DNA of 40,663 bases from Solobacterium sp. (GCA_017432325.1 JAFRJJ010000063.1:1-40663); one strand, 5' to 3'. Shown: positions 1-7,331, counted from the stretch's first letter. Numbers and translations: made by a program. Notes: a model not told the origin generated them from the letters alone.

Positions 1-60
1 AACTGCATTATAATAAGTTCGCTGATCAGGTAGGTCGAGTACTTGATTAGCTTTTTTCAT
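1..60 (-). CDS. 5' end of an unidentified gene, cut by the window edge
   Basis: An open frame begins with ATG at 60 and runs off the left edge. The 20 visible codons start MKKANQVLDLPDQ and give no recognisable family. There is no Shine-Dalgarno sequence. Instead an extended -10 (TGG-TATAAT) ends exactly 6 bases before the ATG, so a transcript would begin at or next to the start codon. The gene would therefore be leaderless, or the true start lies further in. Only 20 residues are visible, so function is open. Confidence 0.5.
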   Translation of the reverse strand, partial: MKKANQVLDLPDQRTYYNAV

Positions 61-66
61 ATCTAT

Positions 67-75
67 ATTATACCA
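67..75 (-). promoter_or_regulatory. Extended -10 promoter of the cut-off left-edge gene
   Basis: On the minus strand TGGTATAAT (TGn plus a consensus TATAAT at 72-67) lies directly before ATG at 60. The six-base gap places the expected start of transcription at the start codon. No convincing -35 box is seen, as is usual for extended -10 promoters. Confidence 0.55.
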
Positions 76-95
76 TGCTTGCATGTGTTTTGCCA

Positions 96-135
96 GCTAA
101 AGAAAACTGTAACAGTCATTTTTCAACTGTTACAG
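96..135 (-). terminator. Rho-independent terminator after the S1-domain gene
   Basis: A perfect 10-bp inverted repeat (CTGTAACAGT / ACTGTTACAG, 9-nt loop, 107-135) lies 16 bases downstream of the S1-domain gene. It is followed on the minus strand by TTTTCTTT. The stem is only moderately GC-rich, so efficiency is uncertain. Confidence 0.6.
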
Positions 136-150
136 CCCCTTTTGTCATGC

Positions 151-522
151 TTATTCATAATCCTTTTTTTTCGCTTCGGCGATCCATTTCGGAAGCCTGT
201 CCGCAATGGATGAAAATCCGATCTTCATTTCTGGCAGGGATGCCCGTCTTGTATTGATCGGGCGGTGATATGAACGGGCCCTGCTTCTCTGCAGTGCTTT
301 CAGTGAAAGCCTTGCCTGCCGGGTATTGTAATCATAGTCAATGATCTTGACTTTTACAGTGTCACCGACATTTACAAATCTTGATATATCCCTGACATAT
401 CCGTCACTGATCTCCGAGATGTGGATCAGGCCGCTTGTATTTCTGTCCAGAGACACAAACGCGCCGTACGGCTGTATGCCAGTAATTTTTCCTTCTACTA
501 TCTGTCCGATCTGATAAGTCAT
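151..522 (-). CDS. cvfD: S1-domain RNA-binding protein, CvfD/YugI (GSP13) type
   Basis: The 123-residue product has one S1 RNA-binding domain (about residues 4-75, with the typical G-x-V-x-G-K-I-T-G-I start and a G-A-F-V-S-L turn). A basic linker rich in Arg follows, then a C-terminal stretch reading GFSSIADRLPKWI that resembles the tail of Bacillus YugI. Proteins of this family bind ribosomes or mRNA and act as post-transcriptional regulators in stress. I chose ATG at 522 because AGAGG lies 6 bases before it; an upstream start at 555 has no ribosome site and would overlap the promoter. The gene is monocistronic, divergent from the YuiD-like gene, and ends at a hairpin terminator. Confidence 0.85.
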   Translation of the reverse strand: MTYQIGQIVEGKITGIQPYGAFVSLDRNTSGLIHISEISDGYVRDISRFVNVGDTVKVKIIDYDYNTRQARLSLKALQRSRARSYHRPINTRRASLPEMKIGFSSIADRLPKWIAEAKKKDYE

Positions 523-545
523 ATCTATCCTCTCATGTCCTACAG

Positions 546-579
546 ATTGTATCACAGTGACGTAAAAATGTGCTATACT
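546..579. promoter_or_regulatory. Divergent promoter pair between the S1 and YuiD-like genes
   Basis: Rightward, TGCTATACT at 571-579 is an extended -10 leading to the YuiD-like gene at 600. Leftward, TGATACAAT (TACAAT at 551-546) is an extended -10 leading to the S1 gene at 522. The two -10 boxes are about 22 bp apart, so the two polymerases would compete for overlapping DNA. Confidence 0.55.
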
Positions 580-599
580 TTGGTGCGCGAGGTAAAGAT

Positions 600-1058
600 A
601 TGGGTATACGAGCTATGTTCCCGTTCTGGTCAGCAATCACCGCAGGTATTCTGGCACAGTTTATAAAACCGTTTATATACTATTTCCGGAAACGCAGATG
701 GAAATGGAAGATGGCCTTTGATTCAGGCGGATTTCCAAGTTCCCACAGCGCACTGGTCAGTGCCCTGGCACTTTCCATCGGTCTTCAGGAAAACTTCAGT
801 TCCACGATGTTTGCGACCGCCCTTACTTTGGCCGTCATCGTCATTTATGACGCGGCCAACGTGAGGTATTATAGTGGACAAAATATTAAAATTACGCAAC
901 AATTGGTGAAGGATGTTCAGGAAACACTGAATACGGAATTTGATGACCCGATCTACAGTGTCAAGATCAAGAATGTCCTTGGACATAAATGGGTGGAAGT
1001 CATCGGCGGTATCCTGCTGGGATGCTGTGTATCACTCTTCTACCATTACACATTTTAA
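600..1058 (+). CDS. Divergent PAP2-family (DUF212, YuiD-like) membrane protein
   Basis: The product has 152 residues. It carries the DUF212 hallmarks: a hydrophobic N-terminal helix, a GGFPSSHSALVSALA segment with the SxxH pattern of acid phosphatases and haloperoxidases, a YDAANVR motif in the next helix, and a final GHKWVEVIGG membrane segment. The family is membrane-embedded; its enzymatic role is not settled. ATG at 600 is preceded by GAGGT at a proper distance and lies just after an extended -10 promoter; the upstream in-frame ATG at 570 lies before that promoter. The Nfu-type gene follows after 17 bases, so the two are probably co-transcribed. Confidence 0.88.
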   Translation: MGIRAMFPFWSAITAGILAQFIKPFIYYFRKRRWKWKMAFDSGGFPSSHSALVSALALSIGLQENFSSTMFATALTLAVIVIYDAANVRYYSGQNIKITQQLVKDVQETLNTEFDDPIYSVKIKNVLGHKWVEVIGGILLGCCVSLFYHYTF

Positions 1059-1075
1059 GAAAGAAGGATGTAAAA

Positions 1076-1381
1076 ATGAGCGAGAGTCAACAGTCAGTTG
1101 AACAGAAAGAAGTCTCGGCTGATCTGCTTGAAAGGATCGAAGCAACGATCAACCGGATCCGCCCCTATATCCGTCAGGATGGCGGTGACATACAGCTTGT
1201 TGATTTCCAGGACGGAGTTGTCACGGTCAGAATGATCGGTGCTTGTGCCGGATGCTTTATGGCAAGTACAGACATCAGCGAAGGTGTTCAGACGATCCTG
1301 ATGGAAGAAGTTCCGGAAGTGACTAAAGTTGTCATGGAAGCTGAATCCGAAAGCGAAAACCCCGGATATTTCTGGTACTGA
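1076..1381 (+). CDS. NifU C-terminal-domain (Nfu-type) Fe-S cluster carrier
   Basis: A 101-residue single-domain protein matching the C-terminal domain of NifU. It has a helical start with RPYIRQDGGDIQLVDF, then the GACAGCFMAS segment with the CxxC pair that binds a bridging Fe-S cluster, then EGVQTILMEEVPEV. Such proteins receive clusters from the assembly machinery and pass them to target enzymes in the cytoplasm. ATG at 1076 has AAGGA about 8 bases upstream; an earlier in-frame start would overlap the gene before. It is second in a two-gene unit and is followed 10 bases later by a strong terminator. Confidence 0.92.
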   Translation: MSESQQSVEQKEVSADLLERIEATINRIRPYIRQDGGDIQLVDFQDGVVTVRMIGACAGCFMASTDISEGVQTILMEEVPEVTKVVMEAESESENPGYFWY

Positions 1382-1391
1382 TGAAATACAT

Positions 1392-1415
1392 GATGTCGAA
1401 GGACATCTTTTTTTT
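1392..1415 (+). terminator. Rho-independent terminator after the Nfu-type gene
   Basis: GATGTC-GAAG-GACATC followed by eight T residues: a 6-bp stem with a stable GNRA-like tetraloop directly after the stop codon. Confidence 0.9.
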
Positions 1416-1525
1416 GTGAATTCCGGAATCCGGCACGTTTCTTTGGTTTTTTTCTGCTTTTTCAGTTATTTTTTCAGCTCAGAGGGGTTTTTCTGCTTTT
1501 TTTGTGCGTATTTATACGTTTTTTG

Positions 1526-1557
1526 TTGACGCGAAAAAAGAAAATTGATTTTATATA
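1526..1557 (+). promoter_or_regulatory. Probable promoter of glutamine synthetase III
   Basis: TTGACG at 1526-1531 is a good -35 box. The best -10 candidate is TATATA at 1552-1557, giving a long 20-bp spacer, so the exact -10 is uncertain. A perfect small palindrome CGTAT-TT-ATACG (1507-1518) sits just upstream and could be an operator. The 160 bases before the gene are otherwise strongly T-rich, with TTTTTCTGCTTTTT present twice about 39 bases apart. Confidence 0.4.
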
Positions 1558-1579
1558 GTACGTAAAAGGAGAATGTCGT

Positions 1580-3667
1580 ATGGAAAAGCCTTTTGAGAAT
1601 TTCGGTTCCATGGTATTCAATGAAACGGAAATGCGTGAACGTCTTCCGAAACCCGTATACAGTCAATGGAAGAAAACCGTATGCAATGAATCACTGCTGG
1701 ACAGGCAGACCGCAGACGCGATCGCCCATGCAATGAAACGCTGGGCTCTGGAAAAAGGAGCGACTCATTATACACATTGGTTCCAGCCCATGACCGGCGG
1801 AACAGCTGAAAAGCATGACGCGTTTATTGATCCTGATGAAAACAATGAACCATTGACACATTTCTCGGGCAAGAATCTGATCAAAGGTGAACCGGATGCG
1901 TCCAGTTTCCCCAGCGGCGGTCTCCGCGCTACGTTCGAGGCAAGAGGATATACCTACTGGGATGTTACATCTCCGGTATTCATCAGAGACAATGTGCTGT
2001 GCATACCGACGGTATTCGTTTCATATAACGGTGAGTCCCTGGATAAAAAGGATCCCCTTCTGAAATCTGTCAAGGCTATGAGCCATGCGGCGACCCGCGT
2101 TGTCAACCTGCTTGGTGATAAAGATGTGCGTTCCTGCAATGCATCGGTCGGACTGGAACAGGAATATTTCCTGATCGACCGTGCCGCGTTTGAAGCACGG
2201 AGGGACCTGAAGCTGACAGGCAGGACACTGTTCGGCGCGCCTGCACCGAAAGCACAGGAACTCGATGACCATTATTTCGGCTCGATTCCCGTCAGAGTTT
2301 CCGCTTTTATGAAAGATGTCAACGAAGAGCTCTGGAAACTCGGTATTTATTCCAAAACAGAACATAATGAAGTTGCGCCCGGGCAGTTTGAGATCGCTCC
2401 GGTATTTACGGAATGCAATATTGCAGTCGACCAGAACCAGCTGATGATGGATGTCCTGAGAAAAACAGCTGAAAAGCATGGTCTGGCATGCCTGCTGTAT
2501 GAAAAACCGTTTGAAGGGATCAATGGTTCCGGCAAACACAACAACTATTCGATCATTACTGACAACGGCCAGAATCTCTTCTCCCCGGGTGAAAAGCCTT
2601 CGGAAAATGTCCGTTTCCTGGTATTCGTCTGTGCATTCATCAAAGCAGTCAATACATATCCGGAGCTTTTGAGAATGTCGGCTTCCTGTGCCGGAAACGA
2701 TCATCGTCTCGGTGCCAATGAAGCTCCCCCGGCGATCGTTTCGATCTATCTCGGCGAGTACATCGAACGCATCCTGACAGACCTGGTCAAGGGAAAGAAG
2801 ACAGACGTCACGAAAGACGCAAGGGAATTCAGCCCGATCTCCGGCCTCTCCTATATTCCGCGTGACAACAATGACCGCAACCGTACTTCCCCCGTAGCTT
2901 TTACAGGAAATAAATTCGAATTCCGCATGCTCGGTTCCTCCATGTCGGCTTCCATGACCAATACGGTCCTGAATTCCATCATGGCAAAAACGCTGAATGA
3001 TATCGCGGCGGAACTGGAAGGCATCAAATATCTGCAGGATGTCAGGGCCAAAGCACTCGACATCTGCCGTACGATTCTGCAGGAGAACAACAAGATTTTG
3101 TTCTCGGGTGACGGTTATTCCGAGAGCTGGATCAGGGAAGCTGAACGGCGCGGACTTCCGAATATCCGTTCATCCGTAGAATCCTACAGGATCCTGGACC
3201 GTGCGGATACCGTTGCCCTGCTGACAGGACTCGGTGTATATACAAAAACAGAACTGGCTGCCAGAAAAGCGATCTATACGGAAGAGTATATTCATAAGAT
3301 CGGCATTGAGGTCCGTACGCTGACCAAAATGATCAACGAGGAAGTCCTGCCGGCAATGACAGAAGAACTGACATTCTACAGCAATGCATACAACGCTGCA
3401 GGCAATGCTGCTCCGGCTTATATCAAAGACAGGATCACCGGTATCTCCGGACTGATCGATCAGGTCTACAACGGTCTGGATCATCTGAACAAGGTCTATG
3501 CCTCAAAAGCAAAGAAACCGATGAGCACGGAAACAGGCATTGAACTCTACAATGAGGTATGCCCGCTGATGGATGAGATCAGAGTATTCATCAATGAGTA
3601 TGAATCCATCGCTTCCGACCGTTTCTACCATATTCCTTCTTATGAAGATATGCTGTTTGGTCTCTGA
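1580..3667 (+). CDS. glnN: Glutamine synthetase type III
   Basis: 695 residues, the usual size for the long GSIII class (about 700) and far longer than GSI (about 450). It joins ammonia to glutamate with ATP in the cytoplasm. The GSIII signature HWFQPMTG is at residues 66-73 and the metal-binding GLEQEYFLID at 191-200. Further on are the conserved GKHNNYSI and NRTSPVAFTGNKFEFR stretches of the active site. ATG at 1580 has AAAAGGAG 8 bases upstream. The gene stands alone between a promoter region and a strong terminator. No GlnR or PII gene is nearby, so its nitrogen control is not visible here. Confidence 0.97.
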   Translation: MEKPFENFGSMVFNETEMRERLPKPVYSQWKKTVCNESLLDRQTADAIAHAMKRWALEKGATHYTHWFQPMTGGTAEKHDAFIDPDENNEPLTHFSGKNLIKGEPDASSFPSGGLRATFEARGYTYWDVTSPVFIRDNVLCIPTVFVSYNGESLDKKDPLLKSVKAMSHAATRVVNLLGDKDVRSCNASVGLEQEYFLIDRAAFEARRDLKLTGRTLFGAPAPKAQELDDHYFGSIPVRVSAFMKDVNEELWKLGIYSKTEHNEVAPGQFEIAPVFTECNIAVDQNQLMMDVLRKTAEKHGLACLLYEKPFEGINGSGKHNNYSIITDNGQNLFSPGEKPSENVRFLVFVCAFIKAVNTYPELLRMSASCAGNDHRLGANEAPPAIVSIYLGEYIERILTDLVKGKKTDVTKDAREFSPISGLSYIPRDNNDRNRTSPVAFTGNKFEFRMLGSSMSASMTNTVLNSIMAKTLNDIAAELEGIKYLQDVRAKALDICRTILQENNKILFSGDGYSESWIREAERRGLPNIRSSVESYRILDRADTVALLTGLGVYTKTELAARKAIYTEEYIHKIGIEVRTLTKMINEEVLPAMTEELTFYSNAYNAAGNAAPAYIKDRITGISGLIDQVYNGLDHLNKVYASKAKKPMSTETGIELYNEVCPLMDEIRVFINEYESIASDRFYHIPSYEDMLFGL

Positions 3668-3675
3668 TCAGAATA

Positions 3676-3709
3676 GAATTCCCTTTATTACCCGGGGAAT
3701 TCTTTTTTT
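3676..3709 (+). terminator. Rho-independent terminator after glnN
   Basis: GAATTCCC and GGGAATTC form an 8-bp stem with an 11-nt loop, followed by seven T residues. Confidence 0.9.
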
Positions 3710-3714
3710 GTGCA

Positions 3715-3742
3715 GCAGAAAAAAAACAGCATTTCTGCTGTT
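3715..3742 (-). terminator. Rho-independent terminator after the AI-2E-family gene
   Basis: On the minus strand AACAGCA-GAAA-TGCTGTT is followed by six T residues, 8 bases after the stop codon. It sits back to back with the glnN terminator. Confidence 0.85.
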
Positions 3743-3750
3743 CTGTTTCA

Positions 3751-4887
3751 TCATTCTATATGTATCCGTTTTTCCCGCAAAGCATGGTTGACTTTGTTGG
3801 ATACCAGATAATAGATGACCGAGAAGATCGGCACACCCAGGAACATACCGACGATCCCGAATGTTGCGCCGCCGATGATGATTGCAAACATGATCCACAG
3901 TGCGGGCAGACCCAGGGAGTCACCGAGAATCCTCGGACCGATGATATTACCGTCGATCTGCTGCAGGATCAGCACGAAGATGCTGAATTCCAATGCTTTA
4001 TACGGGCTGATAATCAGCAGGATAAAGATACACGGGATGGCTCCGATAAACGGTCCGAATACCGGAATCATATTCGTAATACCGATCACAAACGAGATCA
4101 GGATCGCGTACGGCATCTTCATCAAACCTGTGCAGATCGCGCAGATGATGCCGATGATCAATGAATCCAGTGCCTTGCCGTATACGAAGCTGTTGAACAT
4201 CTTGACGGAAAGACTGACTACTTCATAGAAAGAATCCGCTGCTGTTACCGGCAGGATGGAATATACAAGTTTCTTGATCTGCCTTGAAAAGCGCTCTTCA
4301 TCGATCAGCAGATAGATCGTAATGATAAATGCGACAAAGATATCGCCGATCCTGCTGACAAAACTTACAGAGTTGGTGACCACTCGTGACAGGATCCTGT
4401 TCGCGTTGCTTACCCAGACTCTGACGGAATCTTCGAGCGTCTGATAGATGCTGTTGATGATACTGGAACTTTCCGCACTGATCTTGAACTGATCAAGCAG
4501 TTCTCCCAGTCTGTCCAGATAGATCTCCATTGAAGCAAACAGTGCCTGTACACTGTCGATGATCTGTGGAACAAGCACCATGAAGAAACTCGTGATCACA
4601 GCGATAAAAACAACAGCACTGATCGCCACGGCGATCTTGCGCTTCCTGCTCTGTTTCCAATCCAGATCGTTCAGCCATTGTTTTTCAACAACATCCCTGA
4701 GCGGCTTCAGTATCAGCATCAGGATCAGGCCGATGGCAAACGGCAGCGTTGCACGGAGTATTCTGCCGAGGAATGAAGAGATCGGCCCCCACGAATTGAA
4801 AAGGAACCACAGAAGAACGATCAGTGATCCTGCGATCGTATATGACAGTACATTTTCATGTACCCTTTCATTCCAGTTGAATTTCAT
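3751..4887 (-). CDS. AI-2E family (YdbI/PerM-like) membrane permease
   Basis: 378 residues with about eight hydrophobic segments in the order of the AI-2E/PerM family: two N-terminal helices, a long charged amphipathic stretch (about 90-180), and a C-terminal core with ITNMIPVFGPFIGAIP and LQQIDGNIIGPRILG, the most conserved family blocks. Members export small molecules or act as Na+/H+ antiporters; the substrate cannot be told from sequence. The best start is ATG at 4887 (MKFNWNERV). The longer frame from TTG at 4905 would run through the promoter. No Shine-Dalgarno is present, and TATAAT ends 6 bases before the ATG, so a leaderless mRNA is likely. Single gene with its own terminator. Confidence 0.92.
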   Translation of the reverse strand: MKFNWNERVHENVLSYTIAGSLIVLLWFLFNSWGPISSFLGRILRATLPFAIGLILMLILKPLRDVVEKQWLNDLDWKQSRKRKIAVAISAVVFIAVITSFFMVLVPQIIDSVQALFASMEIYLDRLGELLDQFKISAESSSIINSIYQTLEDSVRVWVSNANRILSRVVTNSVSFVSRIGDIFVAFIITIYLLIDEERFSRQIKKLVYSILPVTAADSFYEVVSLSVKMFNSFVYGKALDSLIIGIICAICTGLMKMPYAILISFVIGITNMIPVFGPFIGAIPCIFILLIISPYKALEFSIFVLILQQIDGNIIGPRILGDSLGLPALWIMFAIIIGGATFGIVGMFLGVPIFSVIYYLVSNKVNHALREKRIHIE

Positions 4888-4892
4888 AGCAT

Positions 4893-4898
4893 CATTAT
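4893..4898 (-). promoter_or_regulatory. -10 box directly before the AI-2E-family gene
   Basis: Consensus TATAAT on the minus strand with six bases to the ATG at 4887, placing the transcript start at the start codon. No clear -35 box is seen at 17 bp. Confidence 0.5.
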
Positions 4899-4981
4899 AC
4901 ACCAATATTTATAACTTATCTGAGGATTGCGCAGCTTGTATTCAGCTTGTATTCTTGAACATATTAATATTATTCTGTTGC

Positions 4982-5009
4982 TTTTCAATTTGTTTTGTGA
5001 CATTATATT
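4982..5009 (+). promoter_or_regulatory. Promoter of the metK leader
   Basis: TTTTCA (4982-4987), a 16-bp spacer and TATATT (5004-5009). The expected transcript start is about 5016, exactly where the first helix of the riboswitch begins, which supports the assignment. Confidence 0.6.
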
Positions 5010-5014
5010 AACGT

Positions 5015-5105
5015 CTTTTATCCAGAATAAGGCAAGAGAGTCAGCTCGGTGGCCTTATACCAACCTGCACTTCAGCGTAAGGTGGTAATGCTGACAGCGA
5101 TAAAG
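5015..5105 (+). ncRNA. SAM-I-clan riboswitch aptamer upstream of metK (compact variant)
   Basis: The leader folds as a SAM-I-type core. P1 pairs 5017-5022 (TTTATC) with 5099-5104 (GATAAA). P2 pairs ATAAGGC (5027-5033) with GCCTTAT (5052-5058), both perfect. P3 is opened by CAACC (5061-5065) and closed by AAGGTGGTAAT (5079-5089), very close to the SAM-I core AAGGTGCTAAT. A six-base pseudoknot joins the P2 loop (GTCAGC, 5040-5045) to GCTGAC (5090-5095). No P4 helix is present and P2 lacks an obvious kink-turn, so this most resembles the compact SAM-I/IV variants rather than classical SAM-I. Position before S-adenosylmethionine synthetase fits feedback control. The class assignment is by eye. 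Confidence 0.8.
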
Positions 5106-5167
5106 AAAGAGAAAACCAAATAACTCTTTCTTAGAGTCGTATAAAGACACAGGAAGGAGTTATTTTT
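5103..5167 (+). promoter_or_regulatory. Translational expression platform of the metK riboswitch
   Basis: Two mutually exclusive helices share 5124-5131. In the ON fold AAGAAAGAG (5103-5111) pairs perfectly with CTCTTTCTT (5124-5132), leaving the ribosome site free. In the OFF fold 5118-5131 pairs with 5152-5165 in 14 continuous pairs (two G-U), burying the GGAAGGAG Shine-Dalgarno sequence of metK. The P1 3' strand (5099-5104) overlaps the anti-anti-SD strand at 5103-5104. SAM-stabilised P1 should therefore release the anti-SD strand and shut off translation. No U-tract follows either hairpin, so control is translational. Confidence 0.75.
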
Positions 5168-6259
5168 ATGTCTAAAATATTCTTTACATCAGAATCCGTC
5201 ACAAGCGGACATCCCGACAAAGTATGTGACCTGATCGCAGATTCCATCCTCGATGAAGCACTGCGTCAGGATCCCGACAGCCACATGGCGGTCGAAGCCA
5301 CCATTAAGGACGATCTGATCCTCGTCTACGGTGAAGCCGGCACCAGAGCAGTCATTGATTATGAGAAGATCGCCCTGGATGTTATGAAAAAGATCGGCTA
5401 TAACGAAGAGTATCATGTTCTCCTCAAAGTCAACAAGCAGTCCCCGGAGATCAACAGCGCGGTAGTCAGTGAGGAACTCAGCGCCGGAGATCAGGGCATC
5501 ATGTTTGGATTTGCATCAGAGGAAACAGTGGAACTCATGCCCTTTGCCATTGCTTATGCGCATAAGCTTGCCGCAAAGCTTGAGGAAGTCAGAAGAAAGA
5601 CACCGTGCCTTCTGCCGGACGGAAAAACTCAGGTCACTGTTGAATATGAAAACGGCGAGCTGAAGCGTGTCGATACCATTCTTGTTTCAACACAGCACAC
5701 CGCTGACGTCACCCAGGAACAGATCCGTGACATCGTCATGAACCAGGTCATTCTTCCGGTCATCGACAGCAGGTATACAGATGAAAACACAAAATATCTG
5801 ATCAATCCTTCCGGCAGCTTTGTCGTCGGAGGCAGCTGGGGAGATTCCGGTACGACCGGCAGAAAGATCGTTGTCGACTCATACGGCGGATACGCGCCGA
5901 TCGGCGGCGGATGCTTCTCCAGCAAGGATCCCACGAAGGTCGACAGAAGCGCTGCATACTATGCACGCTATGTCTGCCGGAATATCGTCGCTAACAAGCT
6001 TGCCCGCAAGTGTCAGATCGAACTGTCCTACGCGATCGGCAAACCGAGACCCCTGTCTGTCTACGTGCAGTCATTCGGAACATCGGAATATACAGATGAT
6101 GAGCTGCTGGAGATCGTTATAAAAAACTTCGACTTCAGTGTTTCCAACATCATCAATGAACTGGACCTGAAACGTCCTTTCTATACCAGAACGACCAACT
6201 ACGGTCATTTCGGAAAAAAAGACCTGCCCTGGGAGCAGTTTAAAAAGATCGATCTCTGA
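5168..6259 (+). CDS. metK: S-adenosylmethionine synthetase
   Basis: The 363-residue enzyme makes S-adenosylmethionine from methionine and ATP in the cytoplasm. GHPDK (residues 14-18) and GDQGIMFGF (107-115) are intact. Two catalytic loops differ from the common form: GGSWGDSGTTGRK (221-232) where most enzymes have GGPxGDxGLTGRK, and GGGCFSSKDPTKVDR (246-260) where GGGAFSGKDPxKVDR is usual. The basic and acidic catalytic residues are kept. It is somewhat shorter than the usual 380-400. ATG at 5168 follows GGAAGGAG, which is masked by the riboswitch OFF helix. It ends at a strong two-way terminator. Confidence 0.96.
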   Translation: MSKIFFTSESVTSGHPDKVCDLIADSILDEALRQDPDSHMAVEATIKDDLILVYGEAGTRAVIDYEKIALDVMKKIGYNEEYHVLLKVNKQSPEINSAVVSEELSAGDQGIMFGFASEETVELMPFAIAYAHKLAAKLEEVRRKTPCLLPDGKTQVTVEYENGELKRVDTILVSTQHTADVTQEQIRDIVMNQVILPVIDSRYTDENTKYLINPSGSFVVGGSWGDSGTTGRKIVVDSYGGYAPIGGGCFSSKDPTKVDRSAAYYARYVCRNIVANKLARKCQIELSYAIGKPRPLSVYVQSFGTSEYTDDELLEIVIKNFDFSVSNIINELDLKRPFYTRTTNYGHFGKKDLPWEQFKKIDL

Positions 6260-6264
6260 TCAAA

Positions 6265-6298
6265 ATACCGGCACATGGATCTGTGCCGGTATTTTTTT
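6265..6298. terminator. Two-way terminator between metK and the C39-like lipoprotein gene
   Basis: ATACCGGCACA and TGTGCCGGTAT form an 11-bp stem with a 6-nt loop. Seven T residues follow on the plus strand and TTTTG on the minus strand. The stop codon of the leftward lipoprotein gene lies inside it. Confidence 0.9.
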
Positions 6299-7331
6299 AA
6301 TATACTTCAACTGCGCCCCTGTAGCAGTCCCAGGAGTTCATAAATGTATCATAGGATACCCAGTAGATACCGTTGTTCCATCCTGCAGGATCGGCGATCT
6401 TGAACTGATTTGATTCCTCATCATATCCGATCAGCAGCATTACATGATTGTGGCTCTTGTATGTTCCCCATTCATAATAGATCGCCTCACTCGGCTGGAA
6501 ATGAATGCTTGTCCATACAATGACCGGATGTCCCTTTTCCAGGATAGAGATCAGCTGCTTTTCATCACAGCCGGTCATATTCACTGTCGTACCGTATTTC
6601 TGTCCCCACTCGGTTACAGGCGCGGGCATCATGGCATCGATCTCGGGTGTATCTTCCCAGAGACTTCCGGCAAACCCTTTATACGGTGAACTGTCGGGAG
6701 AATACGGGATCTCATCCAGGAATGAATAATAGTTATATTCCTCCGCATGCCCTGTCATCTGCAGCGCCATCAGAAGTGACGCGCCTTCGCATCCTTCACG
6801 TGCTCCCGCAGCTGCCTGGTTGATGAATTCCTTCACTTCAAGTTCAACATGAACAGGACCTTCCCAGCCTGCATAGATCGTGGTATCCTCGGTAATCGGT
6901 TCTTTCCCTGTATAAGGGACCGTTCTTTCTTCATCCGTATACCAGCCGGTAAAAGTCATGCCTTCCTTTTCCAGTGTCAGCTCTTCCAGGCTGACGAGCG
7001 TTCCGTAATCGACCTCGATCGGATCGATGACTGTCGTTGTTTCCGTTTCAAACGCTACGGTACGTTTCTGGGCATTCCATCCTGCATACAGGTCCAGGTC
7101 CTCCTCAACAGGAGTTCCCGCAGACCAGAGCTTTGTCAGCGCGCGGTCGGAATACCAGCCGGTAAAATCGTATCCGTCTTTCTCTGTAACAGGCAGGCTG
7201 TCCAGTGACGCGCCTTTTTCAAGGACTGCGTCATCCGCGGCAGTTCCGTCTGTATGAAATGTAACTGTATAGCTTCTTGTACATCCCGCGAGTACAATAC
7301 CCGCAAAAATCACAAACAATATTTTTTTCAT
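6297..7331 (-). CDS. Lipoprotein with two InlB-type repeats and a C39-like peptidase domain
   Basis: 344 residues. A lipoprotein signal ends in LAGC with the lipidated Cys at 17. Two Listeria-Bacteroides (InlB B-type, Flg_new) repeats follow, each ending in the hallmark GWY...YAGW (about 20-86 and 90-157). The C-terminal half (about 165-344) looks like a C39-like cysteine peptidase: GCEGASLLM with candidate nucleophile C181, SHNHVMLLIGYD with H296, and IADPAGW with D314. The protein should sit on the outer face of the membrane, with the repeats holding the catalytic domain away from it. Substrate is unknown. ATG at 7331 has GAGGTG close upstream. It has its own promoter and is not linked to a bacteriocin exporter, unlike true C39 leader peptidases. 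Confidence 0.85.
   Translation of the reverse strand: MKKILFVIFAGIVLAGCTRSYTVTFHTDGTAADDAVLEKGASLDSLPVTEKDGYDFTGWYSDRALTKLWSAGTPVEEDLDLYAGWNAQKRTVAFETETTTVIDPIEVDYGTLVSLEELTLEKEGMTFTGWYTDEERTVPYTGKEPITEDTTIYAGWEGPVHVELEVKEFINQAAAGAREGCEGASLLMALQMTGHAEEYNYYSFLDEIPYSPDSSPYKGFAGSLWEDTPEIDAMMPAPVTEWGQKYGTTVNMTGCDEKQLISILEKGHPVIVWTSIHFQPSEAIYYEWGTYKSHNHVMLLIGYDEESNQFKIADPAGWNNGIYWVSYDTFMNSWDCYRGAVEVY

Noticed and set aside
1447..1500. Repeated TTTTTCTGCTTTTT upstream of glnN as a regulatory repeat
   Set aside because: The whole stretch is T-rich, so two similar pyrimidine runs are expected by composition; no inverted or protein-site structure is seen.
5079..5100. AAGGTGGTAAT in the metK leader read as a T-box
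   Set aside because: A T-box needs TGGTACCNCG-like sequence, a specifier stem and an antiterminator. None is present, whereas P1, P2, P3 and the pseudoknot of the SAM-I core all form.
5015..5167. SMK-box (SAM-III) as an alternative class for the metK leader
   Set aside because: In SMK RNAs the Shine-Dalgarno itself is part of the SAM pocket. Here the aptamer is complete by 5105 and separate from the ribosome site.
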